From the NCBI RefSeq assembly GCF_002042885.1, contig NZ_MVFY01000008.1, positions 1-64,000 on the forward strand: a stretch of DNA of 64,000 nucleotides, given 5' to 3'. Under the pieces are notes generated by a model that was not told the DNA's origin, did no database searches, and saw only the letters and a program-made list of their open reading frames with translations. The translations under genes were made by a program, and so were the position numbers. This document shows, piece after piece, positions 39,675-49,413 of the stretch. The stretch comes from Citrobacter portucalensis. Its GTDB lineage: Bacteria > Pseudomonadota > Gammaproteobacteria > Enterobacterales > Enterobacteriaceae. The stretch's first letter is position 1. Each line of letters begins with the position of its first letter.

Positions 39675-40625
39675 TCACCCTTTGACCAGATTGCGCGCTG
39701 TCGGGTAGTCGGTGATCAGTACGTCGATATAATTCCCCTGCAGCGCGCCACGGATCGCATTCTGTTTTTCTACCCCGCCCGCCAACGCTATCACATGGTT
39801 GCAGTCGCGGATCTGCGCCAGCTCCATGCCGATAACCGGGTCTTCCTCATGGCTGAGTACCGGATTGCCCGCCGCGTCGTAATAATGCAGACAGATATCC
39901 CCGACCGCGCCGCGTTCGGCCAGCAGTCGCAGCATCTCTTCGTTGTAATAGTTGCCTGAATTTTTCAGCAATTGAGAAGGTTCCAGCTCCCCGATGCCGA
40001 CAATCGCCACATCCACTTCAGCAAATTTTTCGACGACCGCCGCCACGTCCGGGCTGTTAACCAGCCGAGAACGTTCTTCCACCGAATGCTCAATACTTTG
40101 CGAAGGCAACAGCCAGGCCGGGCAGCCGAGGTGTGCCGCCAGTTGTTGCGTCAGAATCGTGGCCTGCACGTTGCCGTTTGGCCCCACGCCACCCAGTAAT
40201 TGGATCACGCCTGCCGCCCGGATATTTTGCGGGTGCATTTCATCAACCATGCAGCGAATGGTACTACTCCAGGAGGAAATACCGACCAGGTCTTCGGCAC
40301 GCAGACGAGTTTCAACGTAATGTGCCGCCGCACTGCCAATGGCATGCTTAATTTGCGTACTACTGGGGCTGTCGCCAACATCCACGACAATCGCCTGGCG
40401 CAGACCAAACCGCTCTTCAATGGCTTTTTCCAGCTCGACAAAGATATTAGTCGGCTGTACGACGGTGATTTTCACCAGCCCTTCTTTCTGACAACGCGTC
40501 AAGGCACGGGAGACAAAGGACTGCGACAAATGCAGCAGCGTGGCGATTTCAGACTGTTTTTTATTTTCGGCGTAGTAAAGTGTGGCAATCTTAACCAGCA
40601 ACCGCTGTTCATCCTGCTTTGACAT
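39675..40625 (-). CDS. SorC-family sugar-responsive regulator
   Basis: A 316-residue SorC/DeoR-type regulator: N-terminal helix-turn-helix (about 20–50, KKQSEIATLLHLSQSFVSRAL) and C-terminal sugar-phosphate-binding domain (about 60–315). The start at 40625 has AGGGGG nine bases upstream. A longer frame from 40664 adds 13 residues without support. It is divergent from the transketolase genes and is the only regulator in the island, so it is the probable reader of the TGAATA-N2-TATTCA palindromes, with a sugar phosphate of the pathway as likely inducer. Confidence 0.87.
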   Translation of the reverse strand: MSKQDEQRLLVKIATLYYAENKKQSEIATLLHLSQSFVSRALTRCQKEGLVKITVVQPTNIFVELEKAIEERFGLRQAIVVDVGDSPSSTQIKHAIGSAAAHYVETRLRAEDLVGISSWSSTIRCMVDEMHPQNIRAAGVIQLLGGVGPNGNVQATILTQQLAAHLGCPAWLLPSQSIEHSVEERSRLVNSPDVAAVVEKFAEVDVAIVGIGELEPSQLLKNSGNYYNEEMLRLLAERGAVGDICLHYYDAAGNPVLSHEEDPVIGMELAQIRDCNHVIALAGGVEKQNAIRGALQGNYIDVLITDYPTARNLVKG

Positions 40626-40712
40626 AACATTCCCCCTGGTAAACTGCCTGTTATTTTTATTCATACCTGAATAGATAACAAGTCGTCTGCGCCTTTCCGG
40701 TTATCGCGTTAG

Positions 40713-40822
40713 TGTGATCCTTTTCTCTTTTCGCCAAAATTTGCTGCTATAAGGCGTAGACAAACCCTCAGACAAGGCATATCTTTAATCATGAATAATA
40801 AATCAGTAGTGAATATTTATTC
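40713..40822 (+). promoter_or_regulatory. Promoter/operator of the transketolase–isomerase–kinase operon
   Basis: Elements in order: TGTGATCCTTTTCTCT (CRP-like, centred near 40720.5), -35 TAGACA (40757–40762), 17-base spacer, -10 TATCTT (40780–40785), TGAATAATAAATCA (40792–40805) at about the start of transcription, and TGAATATTTATTC (40810–40822). The likely start at about 40792 puts the CRP-like site near -71, a class I position. The layout repeats that at 32005–32114 within 3 bases. Confidence 0.7.
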
Positions 40823-40897
40823 TAACCGATAACGACCAACTGTTTTAGCTGCATATTACGCAGTGGATAGCGAGACAGTTGCACTACTGCACCCACA

Positions 40898-40915
40898 TGG
40901 AATATTTATTCACTA
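40898..40915 (+). promoter_or_regulatory. Second operator before aptA
   Basis: TGGAATATTTATTCACTA contains the palindromic core GGAATA-TT-TATTCA. It lies in the leader 27–44 bases before the transketolase ATG and about 89 bases downstream of the first operator, allowing cooperative or roadblock repression. Confidence 0.65.
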
Positions 40916-40941
40916 AGGATTAAACATTCAAGAGGTGTCTT

Positions 40942-41772
40942 ATGAATCCGTTTTCGCTCTCAATACCAGAGCTAGTCAAGAAAGCACGTGCGGTACGTCG
41001 TCGCATTATCGTGTTGAATGCAGAAAGCCCGGCGGGGGGACATACCGGCGCTGACCTGTCGCAGGTCGAACTGCTGACAGCACTCTATTTTCGCATCCTG
41101 AATTGCTCACCAGAGCTTATAGCAAGCGATGAGCGCGACATCTACATCCAGTCGAAAGGTCATGCAGTGGGCGGTTACTACTGCGTGCTGGCTGAGGCTG
41201 GTTTTATTCCCGTGGACTGGCTGGCGACCTATCAGCACGCCGATTCACACCTGCCGGGCCATCCGGTGAAACACAAAACGCCAGGGATCGAACTGAATAC
41301 CGGAGCGCTCGGTCACGGTCTGCCGGTCGCCGTGGGCATTGCGCTGGCAGCTAAACGTAACAACAGCAAGCGCCGGGTGTTTGTCGTTACCGGTGATGGT
41401 GAACTGGCAGAAGGAAGCAACTGGGAAGCCGCACTGGTCGCCGCCCACTACAAGCTGGATAACCTGATTATCATCAACGACAAAAATAACCTCCAACTTG
41501 CCGGCGCAACCAAAGAGATCATGAACACCGATCCACTGGATGAGAAATGGCGCGCCTTCGGTATGCAGGTCACAGAGTGCCGCGGTAATGATATGAGTGA
41601 TGTGGTGCGCACGCTGGAAGGGTTAACCCCGGAAGGTAAACCGCACGTCGTCATTGCCCACACCACCAAAGGGGCCGGGATCTCCTTTATTCAAGGCCGC
41701 CCGGAATGGCACCACCGCGTGCCAAAAGGGGAAGAAGTTGAACTGGCGCTGGAGGAACTGAAAGATGCGTAA
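40942..41772 (+). CDS. aptA: Transketolase N-terminal subunit (probable apulose-4-phosphate transketolase A)
   Basis: 276 residues, the thiamine-diphosphate-binding half of a split transketolase. GDGELAEGSNWEA (151–163) with N183 forms the Mg-ThDP motif; GHTGADLS (33–40), SKGHAVGGYY and GHPVKH supply active-site histidines. With subunit B it would transfer a two-carbon unit from D-apulose 4-phosphate to glyceraldehyde 3-phosphate, giving dihydroxyacetone phosphate and xylulose 5-phosphate. The assignment rests on context with the apiosidase-like, isomerase and kinase genes. Its end overlaps the B gene by eight bases. Confidence 0.8.
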   Translation: MNPFSLSIPELVKKARAVRRRIIVLNAESPAGGHTGADLSQVELLTALYFRILNCSPELIASDERDIYIQSKGHAVGGYYCVLAEAGFIPVDWLATYQHADSHLPGHPVKHKTPGIELNTGALGHGLPVAVGIALAAKRNNSKRRVFVVTGDGELAEGSNWEAALVAAHYKLDNLIIINDKNNLQLAGATKEIMNTDPLDEKWRAFGMQVTECRGNDMSDVVRTLEGLTPEGKPHVVIAHTTKGAGISFIQGRPEWHHRVPKGEEVELALEELKDA

Positions 41773-42721
41773 TAGTGAACACCTCGCCACCGTGATGGTG
41801 AATACCTTAATTGCCGCGGTCGAGCGCGGAATGGACGTTGTACCCGTCGTTGCTGACTCAACGTCTACGGCGAAAATCGCCCCGTTTATGAAGGAATTTC
41901 CCGGTCGTCTGGTCAACGTGGGTATCGCCGAACAGACGCTGGTTGGCGCCGCCGCCGGCCTGGCGCTGGGGGGCAAAATCGCTGTCACATGTAATGCCGC
42001 TCCGTTCCTTATTTCGCGGGCCAATGAGCAAATCAAAGTCGACATTTGCTACAACAACACCAACGTGAAGCTGATCGGCCTGAACGCGGGCGCCAGCTAC
42101 GGCCCCCTCGCCAGCACACATCACAGTATTGATGACATTTCCGTTCTGCGCGGTTTTGGCAATATTGAAATTTACGCCCCGTCCTGCCCAGTGGAATGCC
42201 GGCAGATTATCGACTATGCCTTAAGCCACGTCGGCCCGGTTTATGTTCGCCTCGACGGAAAAGCCTTACCGGAACTACACGACGAAAATTACCAGTTCAC
42301 TCCGGGTAATATCGATATTCTGCGGAAAGGAAAAGATGTCGCTCTGGTCGCGATGGGCTCAACCGTCCATGAAATTGTCGAGGCTGCCACAGTGCTGAAA
42401 CAGGCGGGTATTGATGCAAGCGTAATCAGTGTACCGTCAATTCGTCCCTGCAATACCCAACAACTGTTGGCGGCATTAGCCCACTGCAAGGCCGTGGTCA
42501 GTGTGGAAGAGCATAACATTAATGGCGGCGTGGGAAGCCTGGTGGCCGAGGTACTGGCAGAAGCTGGCTGTGCCATTCCGCTGCGCCGACTCGGCATTGG
42601 CGATGGTCAATATGCTATCGCGGCCGATCGCGCGGCAACGCGTGCCCGCCACGAAATTGACGCCGCTGGCGTCGTGAAAAACGCCGCCGCGCTGTTGCAG
42701 CAACACACGATAAAACAATAA
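41765..42721 (+). CDS. aptB: Transketolase C-terminal subunit (probable apulose-4-phosphate transketolase B)
   Basis: 318 residues with the pyrimidine-binding domain (about 1–170) and the transketolase C-terminal domain (about 190–310). The glutamate that activates ThDP is E56 in VGIAEQTLVG. It overlaps aptA by eight bases, so the subunits are made together. Split transketolases serve several carbohydrate pathways; the apulose role is from neighbourhood. Confidence 0.8.
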   Translation: MRNSEHLATVMVNTLIAAVERGMDVVPVVADSTSTAKIAPFMKEFPGRLVNVGIAEQTLVGAAAGLALGGKIAVTCNAAPFLISRANEQIKVDICYNNTNVKLIGLNAGASYGPLASTHHSIDDISVLRGFGNIEIYAPSCPVECRQIIDYALSHVGPVYVRLDGKALPELHDENYQFTPGNIDILRKGKDVALVAMGSTVHEIVEAATVLKQAGIDASVISVPSIRPCNTQQLLAALAHCKAVVSVEEHNINGGVGSLVAEVLAEAGCAIPLRRLGIGDGQYAIAADRAATRARHEIDAAGVVKNAAALLQQHTIKQ

Positions 42722-42747
42722 CAACAGAACACTTACTGGAGAAAGCG

Positions 42748-44166
42748 ATGTCACGAATTCCTCAACAGTTGACCATGGCGGTGATTATTGGCAATCGGGG
42801 ATTTTTCCCAAGCTATCTGGTTGCTGAAGCCCGCGAACAAGCCAGCGTACTCTTTGCGCGACTGGGCATTAAAACCATTATGCTCGACGATACGCAAACG
42901 GAACTCGGTGGGGTAGAAACCCGCCAGGATGCGAAAGTGTGCGCCGAACTTTTCCGCGCTCACCGCGACGACATTCACGGCGTGGTCGTGCTGTTGCCGA
43001 ACTTTGGCGATGAAAAAGCAATAGCGGAAACGCTGCGCCTGTCTGGCCTGAATGTCCCGGTACTGGTTCAGGCGCAGGAAGATAACCTTGATAAAATGGG
43101 GCTTGCCACCCGCCGTGACAGCTTCTGTGGAAAAATCTCCCTGTGCAATAACCTGCGTCAGTACGGCATTCCATTTACGCTCACCACCCAGCATGTCTGC
43201 GATCTGGCCGGTGAGGTTTTTGCTCAAGATCTGAAACGTTTCGAACAGATTTGCCGTGTTGTCAGCAGTATGCATGGCGTACGCGTCGGCGCTATCGGTG
43301 CTCGCCCGGCTGGATTCAATACCGTTCGCTACAGCGAAAAATTACTCGAAAGACTGGGTATCGCCGTTGAAACGCTGGATCTGTCTGAAGTCTTTACCCG
43401 CATCAAATGTCTGCGCGATGACGATATCCGCGTGGATGAAAAACGTCGTCTGCTGCTGGATAACGCCGATGCCAGCGCCATTCCCGCCGACAAACTCGTC
43501 ACAATGGCAAAACTGTTTGTCGTCATCAGCGAATGGGTCATCGCTAACGATATAGATACCACTGCGATCCAGTGCTGGACTTCGCTGCAGGAAAATTTAG
43601 GCATCAACGTATGCTCAATCATGAGCGTGATGTCCGGGCAGTTAATGCCCAGCGCATGCGAAGTCGATGTGATGGGCGCGCTGTCAATGTACGCCCTCGC
43701 CAGCAGTAATTTAAGCCCGGCTTCCATTGCCGACTGGAATAACAATTTCGGCGACGATCGTGATAAATGTGTGCTTTTTCACTGCGGAAACTTTGCATCA
43801 GCCAGTTTGGAGAGCCCCAAAATGGGCACAGCGGACATCATCGGTACCACCGTTGGGAAAGAGAACACCTGCGGTGCAGTACATGGACGCATGAAAAGCG
43901 GCACACTGACCTATTTCCGCCTGAGCACCGACGATTTAACCGGTGAAATCAAAGCGTATGTCGGAGAAGGCCAATCGGTAGACGATCCGCTGGATACGGT
44001 TGGCTGTCGTGCAGTAATCCAGGTGCCGCATCTGGAGAATTTACTGGCGTGGATCTGTCGTAACGGTTTTGAACATCACGTGGCAATGAACCATTCCGCC
44101 AGCGCCGAGGTGCTGCATGAAGCCTTCACCCGCTATCTCGGGGTGGATACGTTGTTCCATCGCTAA
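42748..44166 (+). CDS. L-fucose/L-arabinose isomerase-like protein (probable D-apiose isomerase)
   Basis: A 472-residue member of the fucose/arabinose isomerase-like family. Likely metal ligands are the glutamate in ACEVDVMGALSMYAL, the aspartate in DWNNNFGDD and a late histidine in FEHHVAMNH. Its place between transketolase and kinase fits isomerisation of D-apiose to D-apulose. Related proteins without isomerase activity exist, so the reaction is inferred. A GGAG ribosome binding site lies upstream, 26 bases after aptB. Confidence 0.75.
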   Translation: MSRIPQQLTMAVIIGNRGFFPSYLVAEAREQASVLFARLGIKTIMLDDTQTELGGVETRQDAKVCAELFRAHRDDIHGVVVLLPNFGDEKAIAETLRLSGLNVPVLVQAQEDNLDKMGLATRRDSFCGKISLCNNLRQYGIPFTLTTQHVCDLAGEVFAQDLKRFEQICRVVSSMHGVRVGAIGARPAGFNTVRYSEKLLERLGIAVETLDLSEVFTRIKCLRDDDIRVDEKRRLLLDNADASAIPADKLVTMAKLFVVISEWVIANDIDTTAIQCWTSLQENLGINVCSIMSVMSGQLMPSACEVDVMGALSMYALASSNLSPASIADWNNNFGDDRDKCVLFHCGNFASASLESPKMGTADIIGTTVGKENTCGAVHGRMKSGTLTYFRLSTDDLTGEIKAYVGEGQSVDDPLDTVGCRAVIQVPHLENLLAWICRNGFEHHVAMNHSASAEVLHEAFTRYLGVDTLFHR

Positions 44167-44198
44167 TACTCAGGGAAACAGAGAGGCTGGAGAAAACG

Positions 44199-45707
44199 AT
44201 GTCAGCAACGAAAGACATTATTATTGCGCTTGATGAAGGCACCACCAATGCCAAAGCCGTTGCGCTGGACGGTCAGGGAAATGTGGTCGCGAAGTTCTCC
44301 CGCGCGCTGGCGATCCACACGCCTCGCGAAGGCTGGGTTGAACAGTCCGGCGACGCGCTGCTGGAGGCCTCTCTGGCTGTAATGGCGCAAGCAGTTGCCG
44401 CCGTAGGTACGCAGCGGGTGGCGGCGCTGGCGATCAGTAATCAGCGAGAAACGGCAATCGGCTGGTATCGCGCAAGCGGGCGTCCGCTCGGCCCCGCCAT
44501 TACCTGGCAATGCTCGCGCACGGCTGACTTTTGCCGGGCTTTGCGCGAGCAAGGTCATGAGGCGAAAATAAAATCCACCACCGGATTGCCCGTCGCCCCG
44601 CTCTTTTCTGCCTCTAAAATGCGCTGGCTTCTGGAGTCCGTCCCCAACGGCATGGCGCTCGCGCAGCAAGGCGAAATTTGCCTCGGCACTATCGATAGCT
44701 GGTTACTGTGGAATCTTACCGGCGGTGCGGCGTTTCGTTGTGACGCCTCCAACGCTTCGCGCACGCAGTTACTCAATCTACATAGCGGCCAATGGGATAG
44801 CGAGATGCTGGCGCTGTTTGGTATCCCGCAACAGGCGCTGCCAGAAGTTTGCCCTTCCAGTCATCATTTTGGCGTGACGAAAGGTCTGGCGACCATCCCC
44901 GATGGGATCCCCATTCTGGCGATGATTGGCGATTCTCATGCCGCGCTCTTTGCCCACGGGCTAGGTGCTGAAGGTTGTGTTAAAGCGACCTATGGCACCG
45001 GCTCATCGGTGATGGCTCCGGTATCTTCAACGCAGTCTGCGGTGAATGCGCTGGCAACAACTATTGCCTGGCATGATGGCGATACCCGGGTCTATGGTCT
45101 GGAAGGCAATATTCCCCATACCGGCGATGCTGTGGCCTGGATGGCCGACAGTACCGGCTTAAGCGAACTGCCGGAGGAGCAACTGTTACATGCACTCAAT
45201 ACTCTGCCCGCCACGGTCGACTCGACGCTGGGCGTCTATTTTGTTCCGGCACTTACCGGGCTGGGCGCACCCTGGTGGGATGAAAGCGCCCGGGGGTTAA
45301 TTCATGGCCTCAGCCGCGGCGTGAAACGCGCGCATCTGGTGCGCGCCGCGCTGGAGTCTATTACCTATCAAATTGCCGATGTGGTGCAAGCGATGCACCA
45401 GCACAGCGGTTTCAGCCTCAGCGCGCTGATGGTTGATGGCGGGCCAACAAAAAATGATTGGCTGATGCAGTACCAGTCCGATCTGCTGGGTTGCCCGGTA
45501 ATGCGCAGCGACATTCCCGAGCTTTCAGCCATTGGCGCCGGGCTGCTGGCACGCAAGGCGCTGCTCGGTACAGAAACCGCTCAGCTACGCCATTTTTTGC
45601 CCGACCGCATATCATTTCAGCCAAACGCAGAGCGTCACGGTCGATTGCAAAAACGCTGGCACGAGTGGCAAAGCGCCGTTGAGCGTACGCGCTGGCAAAC
45701 ACCTTAG
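44199..45707 (+). CDS. FGGY carbohydrate kinase (probable D-apulose kinase)
   Basis: A 502-residue FGGY kinase resembling glycerol and xylulose kinases. Phosphate-1 motif ALDEGTTNAKA (10–20), catalytic aspartate expected in MIGDSHAALFAHG, and the adenosine motif MVDGGPTKNDWLMQ. The context supports phosphorylation of D-apulose to D-apulose 4-phosphate, the transketolase substrate (the aplK role). Last gene of the operon, 32 bases after the isomerase, followed by a hairpin. Confidence 0.8.
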   Translation: MSATKDIIIALDEGTTNAKAVALDGQGNVVAKFSRALAIHTPREGWVEQSGDALLEASLAVMAQAVAAVGTQRVAALAISNQRETAIGWYRASGRPLGPAITWQCSRTADFCRALREQGHEAKIKSTTGLPVAPLFSASKMRWLLESVPNGMALAQQGEICLGTIDSWLLWNLTGGAAFRCDASNASRTQLLNLHSGQWDSEMLALFGIPQQALPEVCPSSHHFGVTKGLATIPDGIPILAMIGDSHAALFAHGLGAEGCVKATYGTGSSVMAPVSSTQSAVNALATTIAWHDGDTRVYGLEGNIPHTGDAVAWMADSTGLSELPEEQLLHALNTLPATVDSTLGVYFVPALTGLGAPWWDESARGLIHGLSRGVKRAHLVRAALESITYQIADVVQAMHQHSGFSLSALMVDGGPTKNDWLMQYQSDLLGCPVMRSDIPELSAIGAGLLARKALLGTETAQLRHFLPDRISFQPNAERHGRLQKRWHEWQSAVERTRWQTP

Positions 45708-45730
45708 CGAGTCAGCAATCATGATAAATC

Positions 45731-45758
45731 CGCCCGCAGCCACGACTGAGTGCGGGCG
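45731..45758. terminator. Hairpin ending the sugar island
   Basis: CGCCCGCA and TGCGGGCG form an 8-base stem with a 12-base loop between the convergent kinase and esterase-fusion genes. Likely a bidirectional terminator without a strong T-run. Confidence 0.6.
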
Positions 45759-47456
45759 CTAATCGCGAACAAAGTCACCAATCGCCAGATAGGTGGCTTT
45801 TGCTTCCTGCGGGACTTTATCCTCCAGCATCAGATAAGCATGCGTCATCCCAGGAAAGTGAACATGCTGTACGGGTATCCCCTCAGCTTGCAGTCTGGCG
45901 ACAAAAGCAAAATTCTCATCCCGTAAAGGATCCAACCCACCACTGACTACCAGAGTGGGTGGAAAATCCTGGCTCAACGGCAGGTAAAGCGGAGACGTCT
46001 GTTTACGATCTTCTTCATTGCGGAAATATTGCTGAAAATACCAGCGTATTTTGCTTTCATCCAGTAGCTTTCCGGTACCGTTCTCCTGCATCGATGGCCA
46101 GTTCAGCGTGTAGTCCAGGCTCGGATAAATCAGCACCAGGCGATGAATAAATCCTGGCTGCTCGCGGGAAAAGTAGGCCGCCAACGTCGCACTAAATGCG
46201 CCGCCACCGCTGTCGCCGATAAGCGTGAGTTGGCGAGTGTAAGGAATATGCTGACTTTCGAGCAGCGACCAGACGTTTTCTATTACTGCTTTTGCATCAG
46301 AAAGACCAGCCGGATACGGGTTTTCTGGCGCAAGTCGATAATCAACCGACACAACGATATTTCCTGTCGCCATCGCCAGATGACGGGCAACCGGGTCATA
46401 CACTTCCACCGAACCGCTCAGATGCCCACCGCCATGGATAAACACCACCACCTTCGGCTCTCCGGTCAGTGCCGGGAGATAAATCCGTACCGGGATGCGA
46501 CGCTCTCCGGTATCCACTTCCGTATTGATAATTGCCGCCATCGGTTCTGAGGTGGACACATTTGCTTTTGTCAGTGCTGCTAACCCTGCTCTTGAGCAGA
46601 GCGTGTCGTAGCAAAGGTTGGGATTGCGAGGTTGTGCTGCGAGTAAATCAGCCAGAAGCGCAGGCGGTGTTTGCGTCAGCGAGCCGTGTTCCTGTTGCCA
46701 GCGCTGTTGATAACCTTGCTGTTGCGTCTGCACAGTCTCAACGTTGGCAGTCTCACAGGAAAAGCACTCTGCCATCGACTGGCGTTGCCGCCCGTGTTCA
46801 TCAAAGTTATCTGCGGCCAACCAGCGCTGTAACACGGCGTCACACTGGGGCCATTCGCTATCAATCATTGATAACCAGTCGCTGTCGCGATTACGCCCCT
46901 TGCGCACAATCTTCTGGCGAAAGCGACCTTCGAAGATAAACCCAAGGCGTTCCGCTGCCCGTCGAGAAGCGGTGTTCAGAGAATCGCATTTCCACTCCAC
47001 GCGACGATAGCCCAACGCAAATGCCTGGCGTAACAGCAGCCAGATGCTTTCGGTGCCGAGAACCGTATTTTTCATACGCGGTGACCAGGTCACATGACCA
47101 ATTTCGACCGAACCGTGCTCTCGTTCAATCGCCATAAAGCACACCAGTCCGACAGCTCGTCCTGAACGCTGTTCAATGACGGCATAGGGAACCAGAGATG
47201 CATCAGTAACTTTCCCCTGCACCCAGCAAGCTGCGGCCTCGACGCTTGTGGGGCGAGAGCTTGCAAGCCAGGTCCAGTCGCGATCGTCCGGCGCCTGCGC
47301 GTAGGCATCAAACAGATCGGCGGCATGGCTGTCGGCATCCAGGGGAACCAGTCGACAATATTGCCCTATCAGCGTTTCCCGTGGCAGTACGGCAGCGCCA
47401 TTCCAGTCCGGCACGACATCGCCGACGGTCTGCCCATAAAGATTTATTTCCGGCAC
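45759..47456 (-). CDS. GNAT acetyltransferase–HSL esterase fusion
   Basis: A 565-residue two-domain protein. Residues about 30–215 are a RimJ/RimL-type GNAT acetyltransferase (RLVPLDADSHAADLFDAY, then VEIGHVTWSPRMKNTVLGTE, and SLNTASRRAAERLGF). Residues about 300–565 are a hormone-sensitive-lipase-family alpha/beta hydrolase with HGGG oxyanion motif (341–344), nucleophile S416 in GDSGGG, D509 and H539. Residues 216–300 form a linker. The start is GTG at 47456 after GGGG. The frame is unbroken across the junction. Substrates are unknown. The pairing might acetylate and deacylate related compounds (speculation). Confidence 0.88.
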   Translation of the reverse strand: MPEINLYGQTVGDVVPDWNGAAVLPRETLIGQYCRLVPLDADSHAADLFDAYAQAPDDRDWTWLASSRPTSVEAAACWVQGKVTDASLVPYAVIEQRSGRAVGLVCFMAIEREHGSVEIGHVTWSPRMKNTVLGTESIWLLLRQAFALGYRRVEWKCDSLNTASRRAAERLGFIFEGRFRQKIVRKGRNRDSDWLSMIDSEWPQCDAVLQRWLAADNFDEHGRQRQSMAECFSCETANVETVQTQQQGYQQRWQQEHGSLTQTPPALLADLLAAQPRNPNLCYDTLCSRAGLAALTKANVSTSEPMAAIINTEVDTGERRIPVRIYLPALTGEPKVVVFIHGGGHLSGSVEVYDPVARHLAMATGNIVVSVDYRLAPENPYPAGLSDAKAVIENVWSLLESQHIPYTRQLTLIGDSGGGAFSATLAAYFSREQPGFIHRLVLIYPSLDYTLNWPSMQENGTGKLLDESKIRWYFQQYFRNEEDRKQTSPLYLPLSQDFPPTLVVSGGLDPLRDENFAFVARLQAEGIPVQHVHFPGMTHAYLMLEDKVPQEAKATYLAIGDFVRD

Positions 47457-47598
47457 GATTCAACCCCAGTTGCGAAGAAAAAAATAGTTATAACACCGGC
47501 CATTACACCTTCAAAGCGTCACCAGGGCGATTTTGACAACAAACAGAAAATCAGCAGTCCTTCTATACTGATTAAAAATCAACGCGGAAGAGAGCCTT

Positions 47599-48717
47599 AT
47601 GCCACTACCTGATTTTCATGTTTCCGACCCTTTTACGTTAGGCATTGAACTGGAAATGCAGGTGGTCAATCCGCCAGGTTACGACCTGAGTCAGGATTCT
47701 TCCCGGCTGATTGATGCCGTAAAACCGCAGCTCACCGCCGGAGAAGTGAAGCACGATATCACCGAAAGTATGCTGGAGATGGCGACCGGAGTTTGCCGCA
47801 ATATCGACCAGGCTGATGCTGAATTGTCCGCTATGCAGCAGATAATTATGCGAGTTGCTGCAAAGCATCACCTCGCCATTTGTGGCGGTGGCACACATCC
47901 ATTTCAAAAATGGCAACGTCAGGAAGTTTGCGATGACGAACGCTATCGGCGCAACCTGGAAAATTTTGGCTATCTTATCCAGCAGGCGACGGTGTTTGGC
48001 CAGCATGTGCATATCGGCTGCGCAAACGGCGATGATGCCATTTACCTGCTACACGGCCTGTCGCGATTTGTTCCCCATTTTATTGCGCTCTCGGCCGCCT
48101 CACCTTATATGCAGACCTCCGACACGCGGTTTGCCTGCGCACGGCTGAATATTTTCTCCGGATTTCCCGATAATGGCCCGATGCCATGGGTGAATAACTG
48201 GCAGGAATTCGAGGGGCTATTCCGTCGACTGGCTTACACCAGCATGATTGATAGCATTAAAGATTTACACTGGGATATCCGCCCCAGCCCGCACTTTGGC
48301 ACGGTAGAGGTTCGGGTCATGGATACGCCGCTGACCCTTGATCATGCGGTCAATATAGCAGGACTTATTCAGGCTACCGCCCACTGGTTACTCACCAAAC
48401 GCCCGTTCAAGCACCAGGAGCGTGATTACCTGTTGTATAAATTCAATCGTTTTCAGGCCTGTCGCTTTGGTATGGCGGGAATCGTCACCGACGTCAATAC
48501 CGGCGACGGCTGCCGCCTGTCAGAAGACACATTGCGACTCCTGGAGAATATCGCTACCTCTGCAGATAAAGTAGGCGCAACCAGCGCGATTGAAGCTATA
48601 CATCTGCAGGTTAAAAATGGTCATGATGAAGCACAAAACATGCGTGACTTTGTCGCCGAAGGCGGGTCACTAAGTGGTCTGGTGAAAAAACATTGTGAGA
48701 TTTGGGCGGGGTTGTAA
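47599..48717 (+). CDS. ybdK: Carboxylate-amine ligase YbdK
   Basis: A 372-residue member of the glutamate–cysteine ligase type 2 (YbdK) family, the same length as E. coli YbdK, which has weak gamma-glutamylcysteine synthetase activity. [10 protein letters not shown] near the N-terminus and [17 protein letters not shown] later are family motifs for ATP/Mg binding. The physiological substrate is unknown. In E. coli the gene neighbours hokE and entD, while here the sugar island and fusion gene intervene. Confidence 0.95.
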   Translation: MPLPDFHVSDPFTLGIELEMQVVNPPGYDLSQDSSRLIDAVKPQLTAGEVKHDITESMLEMATGVCRNIDQADAELSAMQQIIMRVAAKHHLAICGGGTHPFQKWQRQEVCDDERYRRNLENFGYLIQQATVFGQHVHIGCANGDDAIYLLHGLSRFVPHFIALSAASPYMQTSDTRFACARLNIFSGFPDNGPMPWVNNWQEFEGLFRRLAYTSMIDSIKDLHWDIRPSPHFGTVEVRVMDTPLTLDHAVNIAGLIQATAHWLLTKRPFKHQERDYLLYKFNRFQACRFGMAGIVTDVNTGDGCRLSEDTLRLLENIATSADKVGATSAIEAIHLQVKNGHDEAQNMRDFVAEGGSLSGLVKKHCEIWAGL

Positions 48718-48784
48718 GCGTGGGAATTTGCGTTGCCCGCTGAGATCCCGGACAATAGCTTTTTAACTCAAGTTTAACAATGTC

Positions 48785-49033
48785 ATGAAACACCCGCTTG
48801 AATCACTGATGACTGTCGCAGGGATCCTGCTACTGGCTTTTTTGTCTTGCCTGCTGCTACCTGCCCCCTCACTTGGCCTGATGCTGGCACAAAAACTCGT
48901 CGCCATTTTTCATCTGATGGATCTCAATCAGTTTTATACTTTACTGTTTTGCCTGTGGTTTTTACTGCTGGGCGTGATTGAATATTTGGTGCTGCGCTTC
49001 ATCTGGCGGCGCTGGTTCTCGCTGGCGGATTAG
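48785..49033 (+). CDS. ybdJ: Inner-membrane protein YbdJ (DUF1158)
   Basis: 82 residues, as E. coli YbdJ. Two membrane segments (about 7–35 and 50–72) are followed by a basic tail (RFIWRRW). Function unknown. It follows ybdK after 67 bases. Confidence 0.9.
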   Translation: MKHPLESLMTVAGILLLAFLSCLLLPAPSLGLMLAQKLVAIFHLMDLNQFYTLLFCLWFLLLGVIEYLVLRFIWRRWFSLAD

Positions 49034-49054
49034 GCCCGCGAGAACCCTCTGCTG

Positions 49055-49396
49055 TTAATGCGTTCGGCTATGATTTTCTTTGCGATAAGCTCCCGGCGGC
49101 TGGCTGAACGTACGGGTGAAAATACGCGTAAAGGTCTGCTGCGAATCGAATCCGTATTTCAAACAGATGTCGTACACTTTCTGGTCGGTATCGCGTAGAT
49201 CGCGCGCCGCCAGCAGCAGCTTGCGCTCGCGGATGTAACGCCCAAGACTTTCGCCTTTGTACTGCATAAAAAGACGCTGCAGGTGCCATTTGGAATATCC
49301 CGCATGGCGTGCAATATCATCAATGCGCAATGGCTGATTCAAATTATCATCAATCCATTCAACAATCGTATCAATTACCTGAGCAGAAATCGTCAT
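49055..49396 (-). CDS. ramA: AraC-family multidrug-resistance activator RamA
   Basis: A 113-residue MarA/SoxS-type activator consisting of two helix-turn-helix motifs only (IDDIARHAGYSKWHLQRLF and VYDICLKYGFDSQQTFTRIF). It binds marboxes and raises acrAB-tolC and other stress genes. The start MTISAQ at 49396 is the accepted RamA start. An adjacent ATG at 49399 is nearer to the GGGGAGAG ribosome binding site. It is 17 bases downstream of romA, so likely co-transcribed and repressed by RamR. Confidence 0.95.
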   Translation of the reverse strand: MTISAQVIDTIVEWIDDNLNQPLRIDDIARHAGYSKWHLQRLFMQYKGESLGRYIRERKLLLAARDLRDTDQKVYDICLKYGFDSQQTFTRIFTRTFSQPPGAYRKENHSRTH

Positions 49397-49413
49397 CATG
49401 CTCTCCCCTGTAT

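Larger units (their letters stand above)
40626..40941. other. Divergent control region regulator / transketolase
   Basis: This region of 316 bases holds, from the regulator outward: everted half-sites TATTCA-TACC-TGAATA (40658–40673), a conserved promoter copy at 40713–40822, and a further palindrome TGGAATATTTATTCACTA at 40898–40915 just before the transketolase ribosome binding site. No gene was seen. Confidence 0.65.
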
